A stretch of 64,000 bases of DNA from UBA6168 sp965222975 (GCA_965222975.1 CBDCVJ010000069.1:3840-67839), one strand, 5' to 3'; positions 26,027 through 35,169 are shown, counted from the first letter of the stretch. Numbers and translations are program-made. The notes: generated from the sequence alone by a model not told the origin.

Positions 26027-26692
26027 ATGGAAGTACTTTCACAAGCAGAGGAAAATTACTTAAAAGCAATCTTCAAAATTTGCGAAAGTGAGGGCAAACC
26101 TGCCAGCACCAACGCCATTGCCAGTGAGCTGGCTATGACAGCTGCAGCAGTCTCCGATATGCTTAAAAGATTGTCAGCCAAAAAGTTGGTGAATTACAAA
26201 AAGCATAGAGGGGTAACACTTACCAATGATGGCAGCCAATTGGCTACAATGCTCATTCGGAAACATCGGCTCTGGGAAGTTTTCCTTTTCAAGGTACTGA
26301 ATTTCTCATGGGACGAAGTGCATGACATAGCCGAACAACTGGAACATATCCAGTCTGATCAATTGGTCAACCGACTTGACCAGTTTCTCGGACAACCCAA
26401 ATTCGACCCTCACGGCGACCCTATCCCCGATGCTAATGGAAAATTCACGGCACGTAAACAACGTCCACTTGCTTCTTTGGAAGAAGGGGAAACTGGGATC
26501 GTGGTTGGAGTACAAGATCATTCCGCTGCTTTTTTACAGTATCTGGACAAAATGCAATTGGGATTGGGAGTACCTATAAAGATTTTGGAAATATTCGAAT
26601 TTGACGGCTCCGTAAAAGTGAAGTTGAAAAACAAGCAAGAGTTGACAATCTCAAACAAAGTAAGCGAGAATCTTTTAGTGCAAAAACAATAG
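26027..26692 (+). CDS. mntR: Metal-dependent transcriptional repressor, DtxR/MntR family
   Basis: A 221-residue regulator. Winged-helix DNA-binding domain at about 1-65 (SQAEENYLKAIFKI...STNAIASELAMTAAAVSDMLKRL), then the metal-binding and dimerisation helices (LATMLIRKHRLWEVFLFKVL with WDEVHDIAEQLEHI), and a C-terminal FeoA/SH3-like domain (LEEGETGIVVGVQDHSAAFLQYL). With Mn(II) or Fe(II) bound it would repress its targets. The palindrome at 25941-25958 is the probable operator, and the downstream metal transporter genes on the same strand are probable targets. Whether manganese, iron or zinc is sensed cannot be decided; the symbol is a best guess. Confidence 0.9.
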   Translation: MEVLSQAEENYLKAIFKICESEGKPASTNAIASELAMTAAAVSDMLKRLSAKKLVNYKKHRGVTLTNDGSQLATMLIRKHRLWEVFLFKVLNFSWDEVHDIAEQLEHIQSDQLVNRLDQFLGQPKFDPHGDPIPDANGKFTARKQRPLASLEEGETGIVVGVQDHSAAFLQYLDKMQLGLGVPIKILEIFEFDGSVKVKLKNKQELTISNKVSENLLVQKQ

Positions 26693-26696
26693 AAAT

Positions 26697-26790
26697 TATT
26701 CGAAATTAAGAAATTGGAAATTTGGAAATTGATAATCAATAGATTTCAGAACAACAAAAATTTCTAATTTCTTAATTTCCAAATTCTGGA
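26697..26790. repeat. Imperfect inverted repeat between regulator and transporter genes
   Basis: GAAATTAAGAAATTGGAAATT on the left is complementary to AATTTCTAATTTCTTAATTTCC on the right with a few mismatches. It could partially separate the regulator gene from the transporter genes. Confidence 0.5.
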
Positions 26791-26835
26791 CAGTTTCTAT
26801 TAATCTAAATCCATCTTTTCAATGACAATATCGAT

Positions 26836-27819
26836 ATGAAAAAATATGCCTTATTACTATTCAGCCTATTGGTTTTTAACTATTTGAATGGACAAGAAAA
26901 AAAACTAATATTAGGCACAGCCTCTATTTTTGATGATATGGCTAAGAACATTGCCGGTGACCTATTTGATATACAAACCATCGTGCCGATTGGCGGCGAC
27001 CCGCATATATATGAACCGACCCCCGCCGATGCAAAACTTATTGCCAAAGCTGATTTAATCTTTAAAAATGCCCTGACTTTTGAAGGTTGGTTAGACGGTT
27101 TGATTGAAAGTGCTGGCGGCGATGCAGAAGTAGTGACAATTACCGAAGGCATCCCTGCCATCCATTCTACTTATAAAGGTTCATCAGACCCGCACGCATG
27201 GATGGATGCTTCGTATGGGTTGATTTATATTGAAAACATCAAAAATGCTTTGGTCAAATTTGACCCAGACAACAAGGAAGTTTATGAATTTAATTATGGC
27301 GTTTACCGGAGGCAGCTTGAGGATATGGACGCTTATATTTTTGAACAAGTAAAAAAGATACCAGAGAAGCGCCGCGTTCTTATCACCTCGCATGATGCCT
27401 TTCAATATTTTGGACGACGCTATGGCATCCAACTGGAATCTGTCATTGGCATTTCTACCGATGCAGAAGCCCAAACATCTGACATTATTCGATTGAATAA
27501 AGTCATTAAAGAAAGCGGCGTACCTGCCGTTTTTATTGAAACCACCGTGAACCCAAAACTACTGAAGCAAATAGCCGAAGACAACAATGTAGTGATCGGC
27601 GGAAGCCTCTATTCCGATTCAATAGGTGAAAAGGACAGCCCTGCCCCTACCTACCTCGATATGTTGAAATACAACACTGATACCATCGTCAAAGCATTGA
27701 GTCAAGAAACCAAACCATCGCAAGTTCCTGAAAATAAAGGAAGTGGGTGGCTACTATGGGGCGGGCTTGCACTACTTTTGGCTACAGGCTTTTTTGTAGT
27801 GTGGAAAAAAGTGAATTGA
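26836..27819 (+). CDS. Metal ABC transporter substrate-binding protein (ZnuA/MntA type), membrane-anchored
   Basis: A 327-residue protein. The signal peptide ends near LNGQ (about 20). It is a cluster A-I metal-binding lobe protein: GGDPHIYEPTPAD (first His), SDPHAWMD (second His), VFIETTVNPKLLKQI (Glu) and LYSDSIGEKDSPAPTY (Asp), the standard Mn/Zn ligand set. It lacks the His-rich loop of ZnuA, favouring manganese or iron. Odd: the C-terminus carries a hydrophobic helix and basic tail (WLLWGGLALLLATGFFVVWKK), suggesting that it is anchored in the membrane rather than free or lipid-modified. It is followed 101 bp later by the ABC ATPase; no permease gene is adjacent. Confidence 0.92.
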   Translation: MKKYALLLFSLLVFNYLNGQEKKLILGTASIFDDMAKNIAGDLFDIQTIVPIGGDPHIYEPTPADAKLIAKADLIFKNALTFEGWLDGLIESAGGDAEVVTITEGIPAIHSTYKGSSDPHAWMDASYGLIYIENIKNALVKFDPDNKEVYEFNYGVYRRQLEDMDAYIFEQVKKIPEKRRVLITSHDAFQYFGRRYGIQLESVIGISTDAEAQTSDIIRLNKVIKESGVPAVFIETTVNPKLLKQIAEDNNVVIGGSLYSDSIGEKDSPAPTYLDMLKYNTDTIVKALSQETKPSQVPENKGSGWLLWGGLALLLATGFFVVWKKVN

Positions 27820-27920
27820 TGGCTTCACTGTTTCATTGCTCCATTGTTTTAGCTAACCAATTGGCAATGGAACCATAAAGCAATGGAACAGTGAAACAAT
27901 AAGACCATGAAGCAATATTT
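27820..27920. repeat. Inverted repeat between metal-binding protein and ATPase genes
   Basis: The gap is filled by words GCTTCACTGTTTCATTGCTC and GCAATGGAACAGTGAAAC, which are partly complementary. A related half (GGCTTCACGGTTTCATTGCTC) occurs at 47671-47691. Confidence 0.6.
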
Positions 27921-28658
27921 ATGAATCCAATATCCATCAAAGGCTTATCGGTTTCTTATGACCGAAAAATAGTATTAACCAATATCTTCCTTGAACTGGA
28001 AAAGGGGAAAGTCTATGGTGTCATCGGACCGAATGGGGCTGGCAAATCAACACTGTTTAAAGCCATCCTTGGATTGATAGATGTAAACGCTGGTAAAGTG
28101 CAAATCAATGGCGAACCAATAGAAGAGCAGCGGAAAAATGTGGTCTATGTGCCGCAGAAAGATGATGTAGACTGGCAGTTCCCGGCCACTGTAATGGACA
28201 TAGTTGAAATGGGTCGATATCCACATATCAAACTATTCCAACGATTGCGGAAAAAAGACAAAAGTGCCGCTTTGGAAGCCCTAAGGGAAATAGGTATCGA
28301 ACATTTAAAAGACCGACAGATCGGCGAGCTTTCGGGTGGCCAGCAGCAGCGGGTGTTCCTCGCCCGTGCCCTTTGCCAAGGGGCTGATATTTTCCTCCTC
28401 GATGAGCCTTTTGTTGGGGTGGACATAACGACTGAAGAGAAAATCATTTCGATTTTAAAAAAACTTGCTTCAGAAGGGAAAACCCTTCTCGTTGTGCATC
28501 ACGACCTTTCCACGGTGCATGCTTATTTTGACAAAGTCATTTTATTGAATCAACGGCTGATTGCTTTTGGGGATACGGCAGATACTTTTACAGAGGAGAA
28601 TATTTCGAAGGCATATAGTGGGCAGTTGCCGATTTTACAGAAAACGGGGATGGTGTGA
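27921..28658 (+). CDS. Metal ABC transporter ATP-binding protein (ZnuC/MntB type)
   Basis: A 245-residue ABC ATPase. Walker A GPNGAGKSTL, Q-loop in VVYVPQKDDVDWQFP, signature LSGGQQQRVFLARAL, Walker B IFLLDEPF and the switch His in LLVVHHDLSTVHAYF. The sequence VDWQFPATVMDIVEMGRYPH is typical of the manganese/zinc/iron chelate importers. It should power import with the upstream binding protein. Odd: the matching permease (ZnuB/MntC) is not encoded here; the next gene is an unrelated lipoprotein. Confidence 0.93.
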   Translation: MNPISIKGLSVSYDRKIVLTNIFLELEKGKVYGVIGPNGAGKSTLFKAILGLIDVNAGKVQINGEPIEEQRKNVVYVPQKDDVDWQFPATVMDIVEMGRYPHIKLFQRLRKKDKSAALEALREIGIEHLKDRQIGELSGGQQQRVFLARALCQGADIFLLDEPFVGVDITTEEKIISILKKLASEGKTLLVVHHDLSTVHAYFDKVILLNQRLIAFGDTADTFTEENISKAYSGQLPILQKTGMV

Positions 28659-28777
28659 GGAATCCAAATTGATAAATTTATACTATTGATAAATAATCAA
28701 ATATACATTCACTATTTTTAAAATTCGATCATTATCGCTACCTTTATTCAATTGTTTAACCTTATAATATCCTTTCT

Positions 28778-29508
28778 ATGAAAAATTTGCCGGTTACCGA
28801 TTACCGAGCTTAATCCTTGCCTTTGTACTCACACTAACATCCTGTCAAACTGACCAAGTACCATTACCTACTAATCAATCTGGTAAGGATCTTACACAGC
28901 TTAGGAAGCAAATGCGCGACAATGCACAAGCTTATTTGGAAACTGTTTTGCATAATTATGATAACAAAACTGACTCAAGTTCTACAGTCTCATTTCGTGA
29001 TCCCGTTGTTTGTAAGTGCGCCTATGAAATCTTAGATGTGCAAGTTCAGACTCCTCCAGAACATCCTGATTATACCTTAGAATTTAACTCCTTTGATGAA
29101 TGTAATCCGGGTCAACCAACAACATGTACGTATTTTTCGGGCTATTTTGATATACAAGAACCTCCATGTGTGTCTATAATTAATCCCGATTGTGTTGAAA
29201 GGTGGCCTTATTTGCCTGAACAAGGTGTGAGTCAGCCTCTACTGTATTTATTCGATTGTGGGGTGCCCGCCTTTTCCAATGTTTCGATAAATCTCACTAA
29301 CGTATGGTACGATCCATGTCCATTCGGTGATTATGCCTCAGCAACGGTTACGTTTAGAATTTGGTGCTTTGAGACCTGTGAGGAATATAGTTTTTCAGCA
29401 TGGGTCCATTCTAATCCAATGACTTTGGTATGGGGTGATCCATGGAATCCCGCGGTAACGGCTCTTGAATTAGGTGGTTGCGGTTGTGCTCCGTGGCAAT
29501 TTCTTTAA
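28778..29508 (+). CDS. Cys-rich lipoprotein, probably frameshifted at its start
   Basis: The open frame from ATG 28912 codes 198 residues and has no signal, but in the same frame the preceding 35 codons read a textbook lipoprotein signal: LPSLILAFVLTLTSC followed by QTDQVP. This frame has no start codon. An ATG at 28778 lies one base out of frame, followed by a run of five A; six would give MKKFAGYRLPSL and join the two. I infer a one-base deletion in the A run (mutation, phase variation or sequence error). The mature protein has about a dozen Cys residues (KCAYE, DECNP, DCVERW, GCGCAPW) and no recognised fold. Confidence 0.6.
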
Positions 29509-29591
29509 AATACTTTAAAGTAAGTTAATAAAAGCCAAGTTGCCAGTTCCAAGTTTTCAACAAGCAACTTGGCATTTAGTTAAATCTTATC

Positions 29592-29658
29592 GTTCTTTGA
29601 CAATTTGGGTGGTAATGGGTTTTGCTTTAACCCATTACCACCCAAATTGTCAAAGAAC
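29592..29658. repeat. Perfect 30-bp inverted repeat before the T9SS type B cargo
   Basis: Arms 29592-29621 and 29629-29658 are exact complements with a 7-nt loop (TTGCTTT). The right arm ends 13 nt before the ATG at 29672. The outer GTTCTTTGACAATTTGGGTG word is partly shared with other repeats of the window. Confidence 0.85.
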
Positions 29659-29671
29659 CAATTTTATTTCC

Positions 29672-31957
29672 ATGAACAGGATCTCATTTTTTATTTTATG
29701 CATTATAGCTTTAATCTTTGGCAACAATACAATTAACGGTCAAAATTCTTCCTATCAAGTCTCTTTGGATTCACTTGGGTATGTTGGGCGCGAAGTGCTA
29801 GTAAATGAAAACGATGATATTGTAAGCATTTTTTCTGATCCGTACACATCTTACTATTCCATGTACTTTATTGATTTTTCAGGAAGCTTGGGTGGGAATA
29901 TGCCGGCTTACAAGGTATCTGTTGCCCCCCCACCCCCAATACCCCCGCTTAGGTTTATTAGAAGAGCGTTTTACAATGGGAATAAAATATTGCTTGCCCA
30001 ACACGTGATTCCACCGCTAACTTCAAATTTTAACAAAGTGATCATTAGCATTGATGTCAATACGGGGCTTTACTGGGTGAATGCTTATAGTTTTGATAAA
30101 ATTGATTTTGCCATTGACGGTTCAGGGGATAGTTTAATGGTTGCGGCAGCTACCCCCGACAATTTATTGATTCTTAAGCTGTTGGAAAGTGAAGCAGGCA
30201 ATGAAATATGGCAAAAGAGTTTTAGTTTGAGCAAGCCTGCTATCTCCAGCTATAAATTGGAATCAGTAAGGATTCAAAGGCACCCCATTGCTGGTTATTT
30301 TATAAGTGGCATCATGAGCAATATTGACAGTACAGGCAATGATGAATCTTTTATTATACAATTGGATTTTAACGGAATGCCGATAAGGAAGAAGAGCCTA
30401 GGCATAGGGCATCGTTTCGACGAATTAATTGTAAGTGACGATGGTATATATGTTTTAGGCCGAACTAAGACTTCGATCCAATATGCAGATAATGAAGAAA
30501 ACCTTATTTTGGCTAAATTCGATCTAAATCTCGACCCAGTTTGGACAAGAATCTTTTATGCTGAAGAATTTGAATTTAACAATGCTAATTTAAGTGTAGG
30601 AAACGATGGATTGCTCACGCTGGCTTATTCTACGTTTGGATTTTTCCCTACTATTTTGGCCAAGTTGGATGACCAAGGTGAAGTTATTTGGGAAAAAGGC
30701 TATCCCCTGTACCAGCCCCAATTAGACGTTTTGTCCGATGGGTCGCTATTGATGTTTTCTCAGGTATATAGTGGAATTCCTTTCAATTGGCAAAATATCA
30801 TTGGAAAGACGGATACGCTCGGAAATATTGAAGGTTGTTCAAATTTTGAGTCATGCCTTGAATCCATTCATGTGTTGCTTAACACCGATGTTTTAGAAGT
30901 GGAAGAAGTAAATATTACCCATGACACCGTCGGCACCTTGGACTTGCTCATTGAGCCCTTCGAGTTATCATTTTCCGATTATTGCGATATTCCACCTGAA
31001 CCTACTCCCAGTTTTTCCGCCCCTGATACAATTTGCATCATGGACAGTATCACTGCTACCGATTTGGGAAACGTTCATGCCCACGGCATCAGATGGCGTC
31101 TTCTGGGTAATGGGATTGACAGTATTTGGGTGGATTCTTTAGAGTTTCGATATCGCTTCCTGAAAGCAGGCACTTACACCTTGTCCCAGTCAATATGGTA
31201 TCTTGGGTGTGAACATTCATTTGAGAAAAACATCACTGTATTACCGCCTTTAGAAATATCAATTGACAAGGAAGGAGACTTTTGCGAACCTCCAGTTAGT
31301 TTGGAAGTACAGTCCAACAGGTTCATTCGAAAATATGAATGGGATAATGGAGATACTATCCCTAGCATTGAAGTGGTACTGGATGGTTTGTATTCGGTTA
31401 CAGTAAGCGATGGATATTGCATGGAAAAAGATGAAGTAGAAATTACTTTTGTCACCACTTCATTTGGGAACCAACCGCCACTTGATATTCTTCCTGATAC
31501 TACTATATGTAATGATGACTTACCTTATACGTTCGTTCCTCAGAGTAGCTTCGCTGATGAATTCCTTTTGGATTTGATTCCACAATCTGGTTTGCCTCTT
31601 TTAATAGAAGAAAAAGGAAATCATACAGTCTCAATACAGGTTAAAGAATGTTTATTTTCAACAGCTTTTGAGCTTGATGTCAAGAACTGTGACCCTCAGA
31701 TATATTTTCCTAATATTTTTAGTCCAAACAATGATGGAATAAACGATGTGTTCATCCCTCAAGGTATAAACTTTAGCCCTATCAGGCTACTCGTTTTCGA
31801 CCGTTGGGGAGGACTTATGCATGATTCTGAATTGGGGTTATTTTATTGGGATGGAAAGGATGCAGCAATGGGAGTGTACACCTTTGCTTTTGATTATATC
31901 AATGACAGAACTGGTAAAATAGGAAGGGATTATGGCACGATAACATTGATCAGATAA
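29672..31957 (+). CDS. T9SS type B (gliding-motility-associated CHU_C) cargo protein
   Basis: A 761-residue secreted protein. The frame is open to 29540, but the first 44 codons are inverted repeat; MNRISFFILCIIALIFG at 29672 is a proper signal peptide (cleavage near INGQ). Residues 25-440 repeat a motif of about 50 residues reminiscent of beta-propeller blades (GDDGIYVLGRTKTSIQ, VGNDGLLTLAYSTFG, LSDGSLLMFSQVYSG). Two Ig-like/PKD-like domains follow (about 470-640), then a C-terminal CHU_C sorting domain (YFPNIFSPNNDGINDVFIPQ...LLVFDRWGGLM) that directs secretion by T9SS. Such proteins stay on or leave the cell surface. Function unknown. Confidence 0.88.
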   Translation: MNRISFFILCIIALIFGNNTINGQNSSYQVSLDSLGYVGREVLVNENDDIVSIFSDPYTSYYSMYFIDFSGSLGGNMPAYKVSVAPPPPIPPLRFIRRAFYNGNKILLAQHVIPPLTSNFNKVIISIDVNTGLYWVNAYSFDKIDFAIDGSGDSLMVAAATPDNLLILKLLESEAGNEIWQKSFSLSKPAISSYKLESVRIQRHPIAGYFISGIMSNIDSTGNDESFIIQLDFNGMPIRKKSLGIGHRFDELIVSDDGIYVLGRTKTSIQYADNEENLILAKFDLNLDPVWTRIFYAEEFEFNNANLSVGNDGLLTLAYSTFGFFPTILAKLDDQGEVIWEKGYPLYQPQLDVLSDGSLLMFSQVYSGIPFNWQNIIGKTDTLGNIEGCSNFESCLESIHVLLNTDVLEVEEVNITHDTVGTLDLLIEPFELSFSDYCDIPPEPTPSFSAPDTICIMDSITATDLGNVHAHGIRWRLLGNGIDSIWVDSLEFRYRFLKAGTYTLSQSIWYLGCEHSFEKNITVLPPLEISIDKEGDFCEPPVSLEVQSNRFIRKYEWDNGDTIPSIEVVLDGLYSVTVSDGYCMEKDEVEITFVTTSFGNQPPLDILPDTTICNDDLPYTFVPQSSFADEFLLDLIPQSGLPLLIEEKGNHTVSIQVKECLFSTAFELDVKNCDPQIYFPNIFSPNNDGINDVFIPQGINFSPIRLLVFDRWGGLMHDSELGLFYWDGKDAAMGVYTFAFDYINDRTGKIGRDYGTITLIR

Positions 31958-32003
31958 AGGTTGCTTAAATTTCCAATTTCCAAAACCCTATCAGAATGAT
32001 ACC

Positions 32004-32032
32004 AAACCCTATCAAAATGATAGGGTTTTTCT
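32004..32032 (+). terminator. Terminator after the type B cargo gene
   Basis: AAACCCTATCA / TGATAGGGTTT, an 11-bp stem with an AAA loop and a T run. A partial upstream copy of the left arm (AAAACCCTATCAGAATGAT) precedes it. Confidence 0.8.
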
Positions 32033-32282
32033 TTTATATAAAATTAGTAAAAAAAATATTTGTCTGTCAAGTTGTTGTTTATCAATTATTTATAAAAAAT
32101 AAAAAAAAATTCGATGGCCAAGGAACACGTTTTGGCATAAAGGGAATGTCCTCGCTAATGAGCAGGACTTAACTACAAGACCAAGTATTTTGAAATAAGA
32201 CAGAAAGTAGGTTTTTGAAAAGTGAACAAACACACACCAGATAGAGCCTGAATTCTGGAATTACCGATTTAAACCATTGACC

Positions 32283-32375
32283 ATGTTAGTAGCCCTTGTT
32301 TTTCTGACCATGTACCTATCCATCCTGCTGTTGCTGGTGATAGAGATCGTCAGGGAACGGAAAGCCAAACAGTAG
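32283..32375 (+). CDS. Possible 30-residue membrane peptide
   Basis: ATG to TAG, 30 codons. Residues 2-21 form one hydrophobic helix (VALVFLTMYLSILLLLVI), followed by a charged tail EIVRERKAKQ, the topology of a small single-span membrane protein (compare KdpF in size). It lies 143 bp before the ECF sigma factor. No ribosome-binding site or conservation evidence is available, so this is tentative. Confidence 0.3.
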   Translation: MLVALVFLTMYLSILLLLVIEIVRERKAKQ

Positions 32376-32518
32376 TTCGTCAGTTTTCAGTTCGACCGTT
32401 CGACAGTCACCCTACACCGATTGGAAAATAGTCGAACTGAACAACTGCCGAGCTAAAAAGAATTCCAATCACCGAATTTGTTAACCGATTATCTTTCCAA
32501 AACCTAACACCTCAGTTT

Positions 32519-33043
32519 ATGAGTACCATCGAATTTAATTGCCATTTTGACAATCTTCAGCACAAACTGCTGCCCTTTGCTTACAGACTAACCAACAACT
32601 ACGAGGACGCCAGAGACCTCATCCAGGAAACTGCCATGAGGGCGTTCAACAACAAAGAAAAATTTGAAACGGGCACCAATTTCCGAGCTTGGGTCACGAC
32701 CATTATGCGGAATACGTTCATCAACATTTACCGCAAAAAGAAAAATCGGGCTACTAGCTCGGAGCCGACCGACAGCTATGTGTTCATCAATGAAAACCAC
32801 GCTGTTGAAAACACGGCACATTCAAATATGACTATGAAAGAATTGCAAAACATCCTTGGCGAACTGGACATCATTTACCGCAAACCATTCCTCCTCTTCT
32901 TTGAAGGGTTTAAATATGATGAAATTGCCGAAAGCATGGGCCTACCAATTGGCACTGTGAAAAGCCGTATTTTCTTTGCCAGACAAAAATTGATGGAGTC
33001 CATCCAGTATCATTATGCCTATGATACGACGGCCGTGAATTAA
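32519..33043 (+). CDS. ECF-type RNA polymerase sigma factor
   Basis: A 174-residue sigma-70 family ECF factor. Region 2 contains PFAYRLTNNYEDARDLIQET and the -10-binding FRAWVTTIMRNTFINIYRKK; region 4 contains the helix-turn-helix KPFLLFFEGFKYDEIAESM...GTVKSRIFFARQKL. No anti-sigma factor gene is next to it; instead a HAMP-PAS histidine kinase follows 101 bp later, separated by an inverted repeat. The target promoters are unknown. Confidence 0.93.
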   Translation: MSTIEFNCHFDNLQHKLLPFAYRLTNNYEDARDLIQETAMRAFNNKEKFETGTNFRAWVTTIMRNTFINIYRKKKNRATSSEPTDSYVFINENHAVENTAHSNMTMKELQNILGELDIIYRKPFLLFFEGFKYDEIAESMGLPIGTVKSRIFFARQKLMESIQYHYAYDTTAVN

Positions 33044-33045
33044 GT

Positions 33046-33138
33046 TCGGCGGTTCGTCAGTCCGCCAGTTCGACAGTCACAGATTCCTTCCTACCCCCAT
33101 GACTGACGAACTAGCGGACTGACGAACTGGCGGACTGA
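33046..33138. repeat. Inverted repeat between sigma factor and kinase genes
   Basis: CAGTCCGCCAGTTCG (left) and CGAACTGGCGGACTG (33123-33137) are exact complements; further copies of CGTCAGT/ACTGACG words lie between. It ends 7 nt before the kinase ATG. Confidence 0.65.
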
Positions 33139-33144
33139 AAATAT

Positions 33145-35169
33145 ATGAAACCACCGAACCTAAAACCATCACTTGGCAAACCTAAGTCAAAAGCCGACCG
33201 GGCATTTGATAAAGTACACCGTTTCTTCTCCAATTCGTTTAGAGCTTTTTCTACCGCAAAAGCAACCTCCAACCCAACTACTCCCGCCCACCAGTCGTCA
33301 AAATCCATTAACTTAACGGCTTCAAACATTTTCAAACACCTGAATTCCTTGAAGCTAAAAGTTAAAATACGGATCGCTTTGATCATACTATTTACTGCCA
33401 TCACCATGATGGGCATGCTGGGTGGCTATTATGTGCAGCGCACTTCCAATGATGCGATACTCACCATCAGAGAAAGCCAAAATTCCATTAAGTATGTCAT
33501 GGAAATGTTCAAGGCCATCAACGATATGGTCTATGCAGTAACATTGGAGAACTCCTCCAGTTTTTTACGGCGTCAGGAGCTATTACAGGCCGATTCGAAA
33601 TTTGAACGGTACTTCAATTTATTGGAAGGCAAAGTGACCAGTGATAAAGATTTGGGCATGACAGCCAATTTGAAAGCTGGCTATGAGTCGTTCAAAAACG
33701 AGATGTTCAAAGTAGGCCATCAATATAACAACGAAGTCCCTATCGGAACTTATATGAAAATCCAGCACATCCATAATATATTGCAAGATGTCCAGGATTT
33801 GAACGAAAAAATAATTGCTACCCGGGTGGAAGAAGCAGGTAACGTTGCCAATCGGGTTACGATGTACATGGTCATGCTTGGCTTTTTCTTTTTCGTGTTT
33901 GCGCTCTTTGCCATGTTCTATTTCCCGCATTACATCACCGAGCCTATTGAGAGTATGACTCAAAGTATCGAGCTAATTGCCCAAAAGAAATACAACGAGC
34001 GCTTGGCCATCAACCATAGTGACGAGTTGGGCGACATGGCACGTTCTTTCAACTCGATGGCAGAAAAACTGGAAGAATACGAAAGCATCAATGTCTTACA
34101 AATACTGACCGAAAAAAGGCGCACCGAGACTGTGGTCAACCGTATGAACGAGGCCATCATTGGTCTCGACAATAATAAATTGGTACTCTTTGCCAACCCT
34201 CCTGCCTTGGCATTACTCGGCTTACAAGAGCATGAACTGATCGGCAGTTATGCAAATGAATTGGCAACGAGGCATGCGATGTTCAACAAGCTCATGCGAG
34301 AAATACTCAAAGAGGAAGTATCTCACAGCAAAACATTTCCCGCTATCAGCTTCGACCTAAAGGGGAAGCGCCAATATTTCGATAAAGACGTCCTAGTGGT
34401 GGATAGTTATGGGGAGGATGAAAACCTTTACGAAAATGTTGGTTTCGTAGTCATACTGAAAAACATAACTGAATTAAAAGAACAAGACCTCGCCAAGACC
34501 AATTTCATGGCCACCCTTTCACATGAATTGAAAACCCCCATTTCCGCCATTGATATGAGCCTCAACCTGCTGGAAGATGAACGCATTGGTGAGCTGAACG
34601 AAGAACAAAAAGACCTATCCAATACTATTCGCCAGAACTCGGCCCGCCTGCTGAAAATGGTCAATGAAATATTGGACATTTCCAGAATTGAATCAGGTAA
34701 ACTGCAACTGACGTTCGAGGAAGTCCAACCCGATGAGGTCGTTGTAAAGGCATTGGATAATGTAAAGACTTTTATTGCAGAAAAACACATCGAAATCATC
34801 CAAAACATCGAACCGAATCTGCCAAAGGTGCGGACGGATTTGCCCAAAACCACTGCAGTGCTGGTCAATTTCCTCACCAATGCCATCCGTTATACACCTG
34901 AAAAGGAAACCATTGAAATAAATGTACTCCGTCAAAACGGCTCGGTCGAATTTTATGTGAAAGACAATGGCCCCGGCATCTCCGCTGCTGAACAGCGAAG
35001 GCTTTTCCAACCCTACCGCAGGGCCAGTGGCGACAAGACCAAAGGCACAGGTCTGGGCCTTGCTATTTCCAAAGAATTTGTGGAAGCACAGGGAGGCAGG
35101 ATTTGGGTGAAAAGCAAATTGGGAAAAGGGAGCAATTTTGGCTTCGCTATACCAGTGGTAAAAAGTTGA
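33145..35169 (+). CDS. HAMP-PAS sensor histidine kinase
   Basis: A 674-residue inner-membrane kinase. A basic cytoplasmic lead (1-75), TM1 at about 77-97, a periplasmic four-helix-type sensor (100-230), TM2 at about 232-255 (VMLGFFFFVFALFAMFYF), HAMP (ITEPIESMTQ...SFNSMAEKLEEY), a PAS domain (RMNEAIIGLDNNKLVLFANPPAL), HisKA with FMATLSHELKTPISAIDMSL (phospho-acceptor His), then the ATPase with N box NFLTNAIRYTPE and G boxes DNGPGIS and GTGLGLAISKEF. No response regulator is adjacent. Similar kinases occur near kdp operons in Bacteroidota (from memory), but no kdp genes are here. Stimulus unknown. Confidence 0.92.
   Translation: MKPPNLKPSLGKPKSKADRAFDKVHRFFSNSFRAFSTAKATSNPTTPAHQSSKSINLTASNIFKHLNSLKLKVKIRIALIILFTAITMMGMLGGYYVQRTSNDAILTIRESQNSIKYVMEMFKAINDMVYAVTLENSSSFLRRQELLQADSKFERYFNLLEGKVTSDKDLGMTANLKAGYESFKNEMFKVGHQYNNEVPIGTYMKIQHIHNILQDVQDLNEKIIATRVEEAGNVANRVTMYMVMLGFFFFVFALFAMFYFPHYITEPIESMTQSIELIAQKKYNERLAINHSDELGDMARSFNSMAEKLEEYESINVLQILTEKRRTETVVNRMNEAIIGLDNNKLVLFANPPALALLGLQEHELIGSYANELATRHAMFNKLMREILKEEVSHSKTFPAISFDLKGKRQYFDKDVLVVDSYGEDENLYENVGFVVILKNITELKEQDLAKTNFMATLSHELKTPISAIDMSLNLLEDERIGELNEEQKDLSNTIRQNSARLLKMVNEILDISRIESGKLQLTFEEVQPDEVVVKALDNVKTFIAEKHIEIIQNIEPNLPKVRTDLPKTTAVLVNFLTNAIRYTPEKETIEINVLRQNGSVEFYVKDNGPGISAAEQRRLFQPYRRASGDKTKGTGLGLAISKEFVEAQGGRIWVKSKLGKGSNFGFAIPVVKS

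Larger units (their letters stand above)
31958..32518. other. Intergenic region with a tiny hydrophobic ORF
   Basis: A 561-bp gap. It holds the terminator at 32004-32032, an AT-rich stretch, the 30-codon ORF at 32283-32375, and repeat words (TTCGTCAGTTTTCAGTTCGA) that resemble those after the sigma-factor gene. Confidence 0.45.

Noticed and set aside
32283..32375. Assignment of the 30-residue ORF as KdpF
   Set aside because: Only size and hydrophobicity agree; no kdpA, kdpB or kdpC is nearby and the C-terminus differs.
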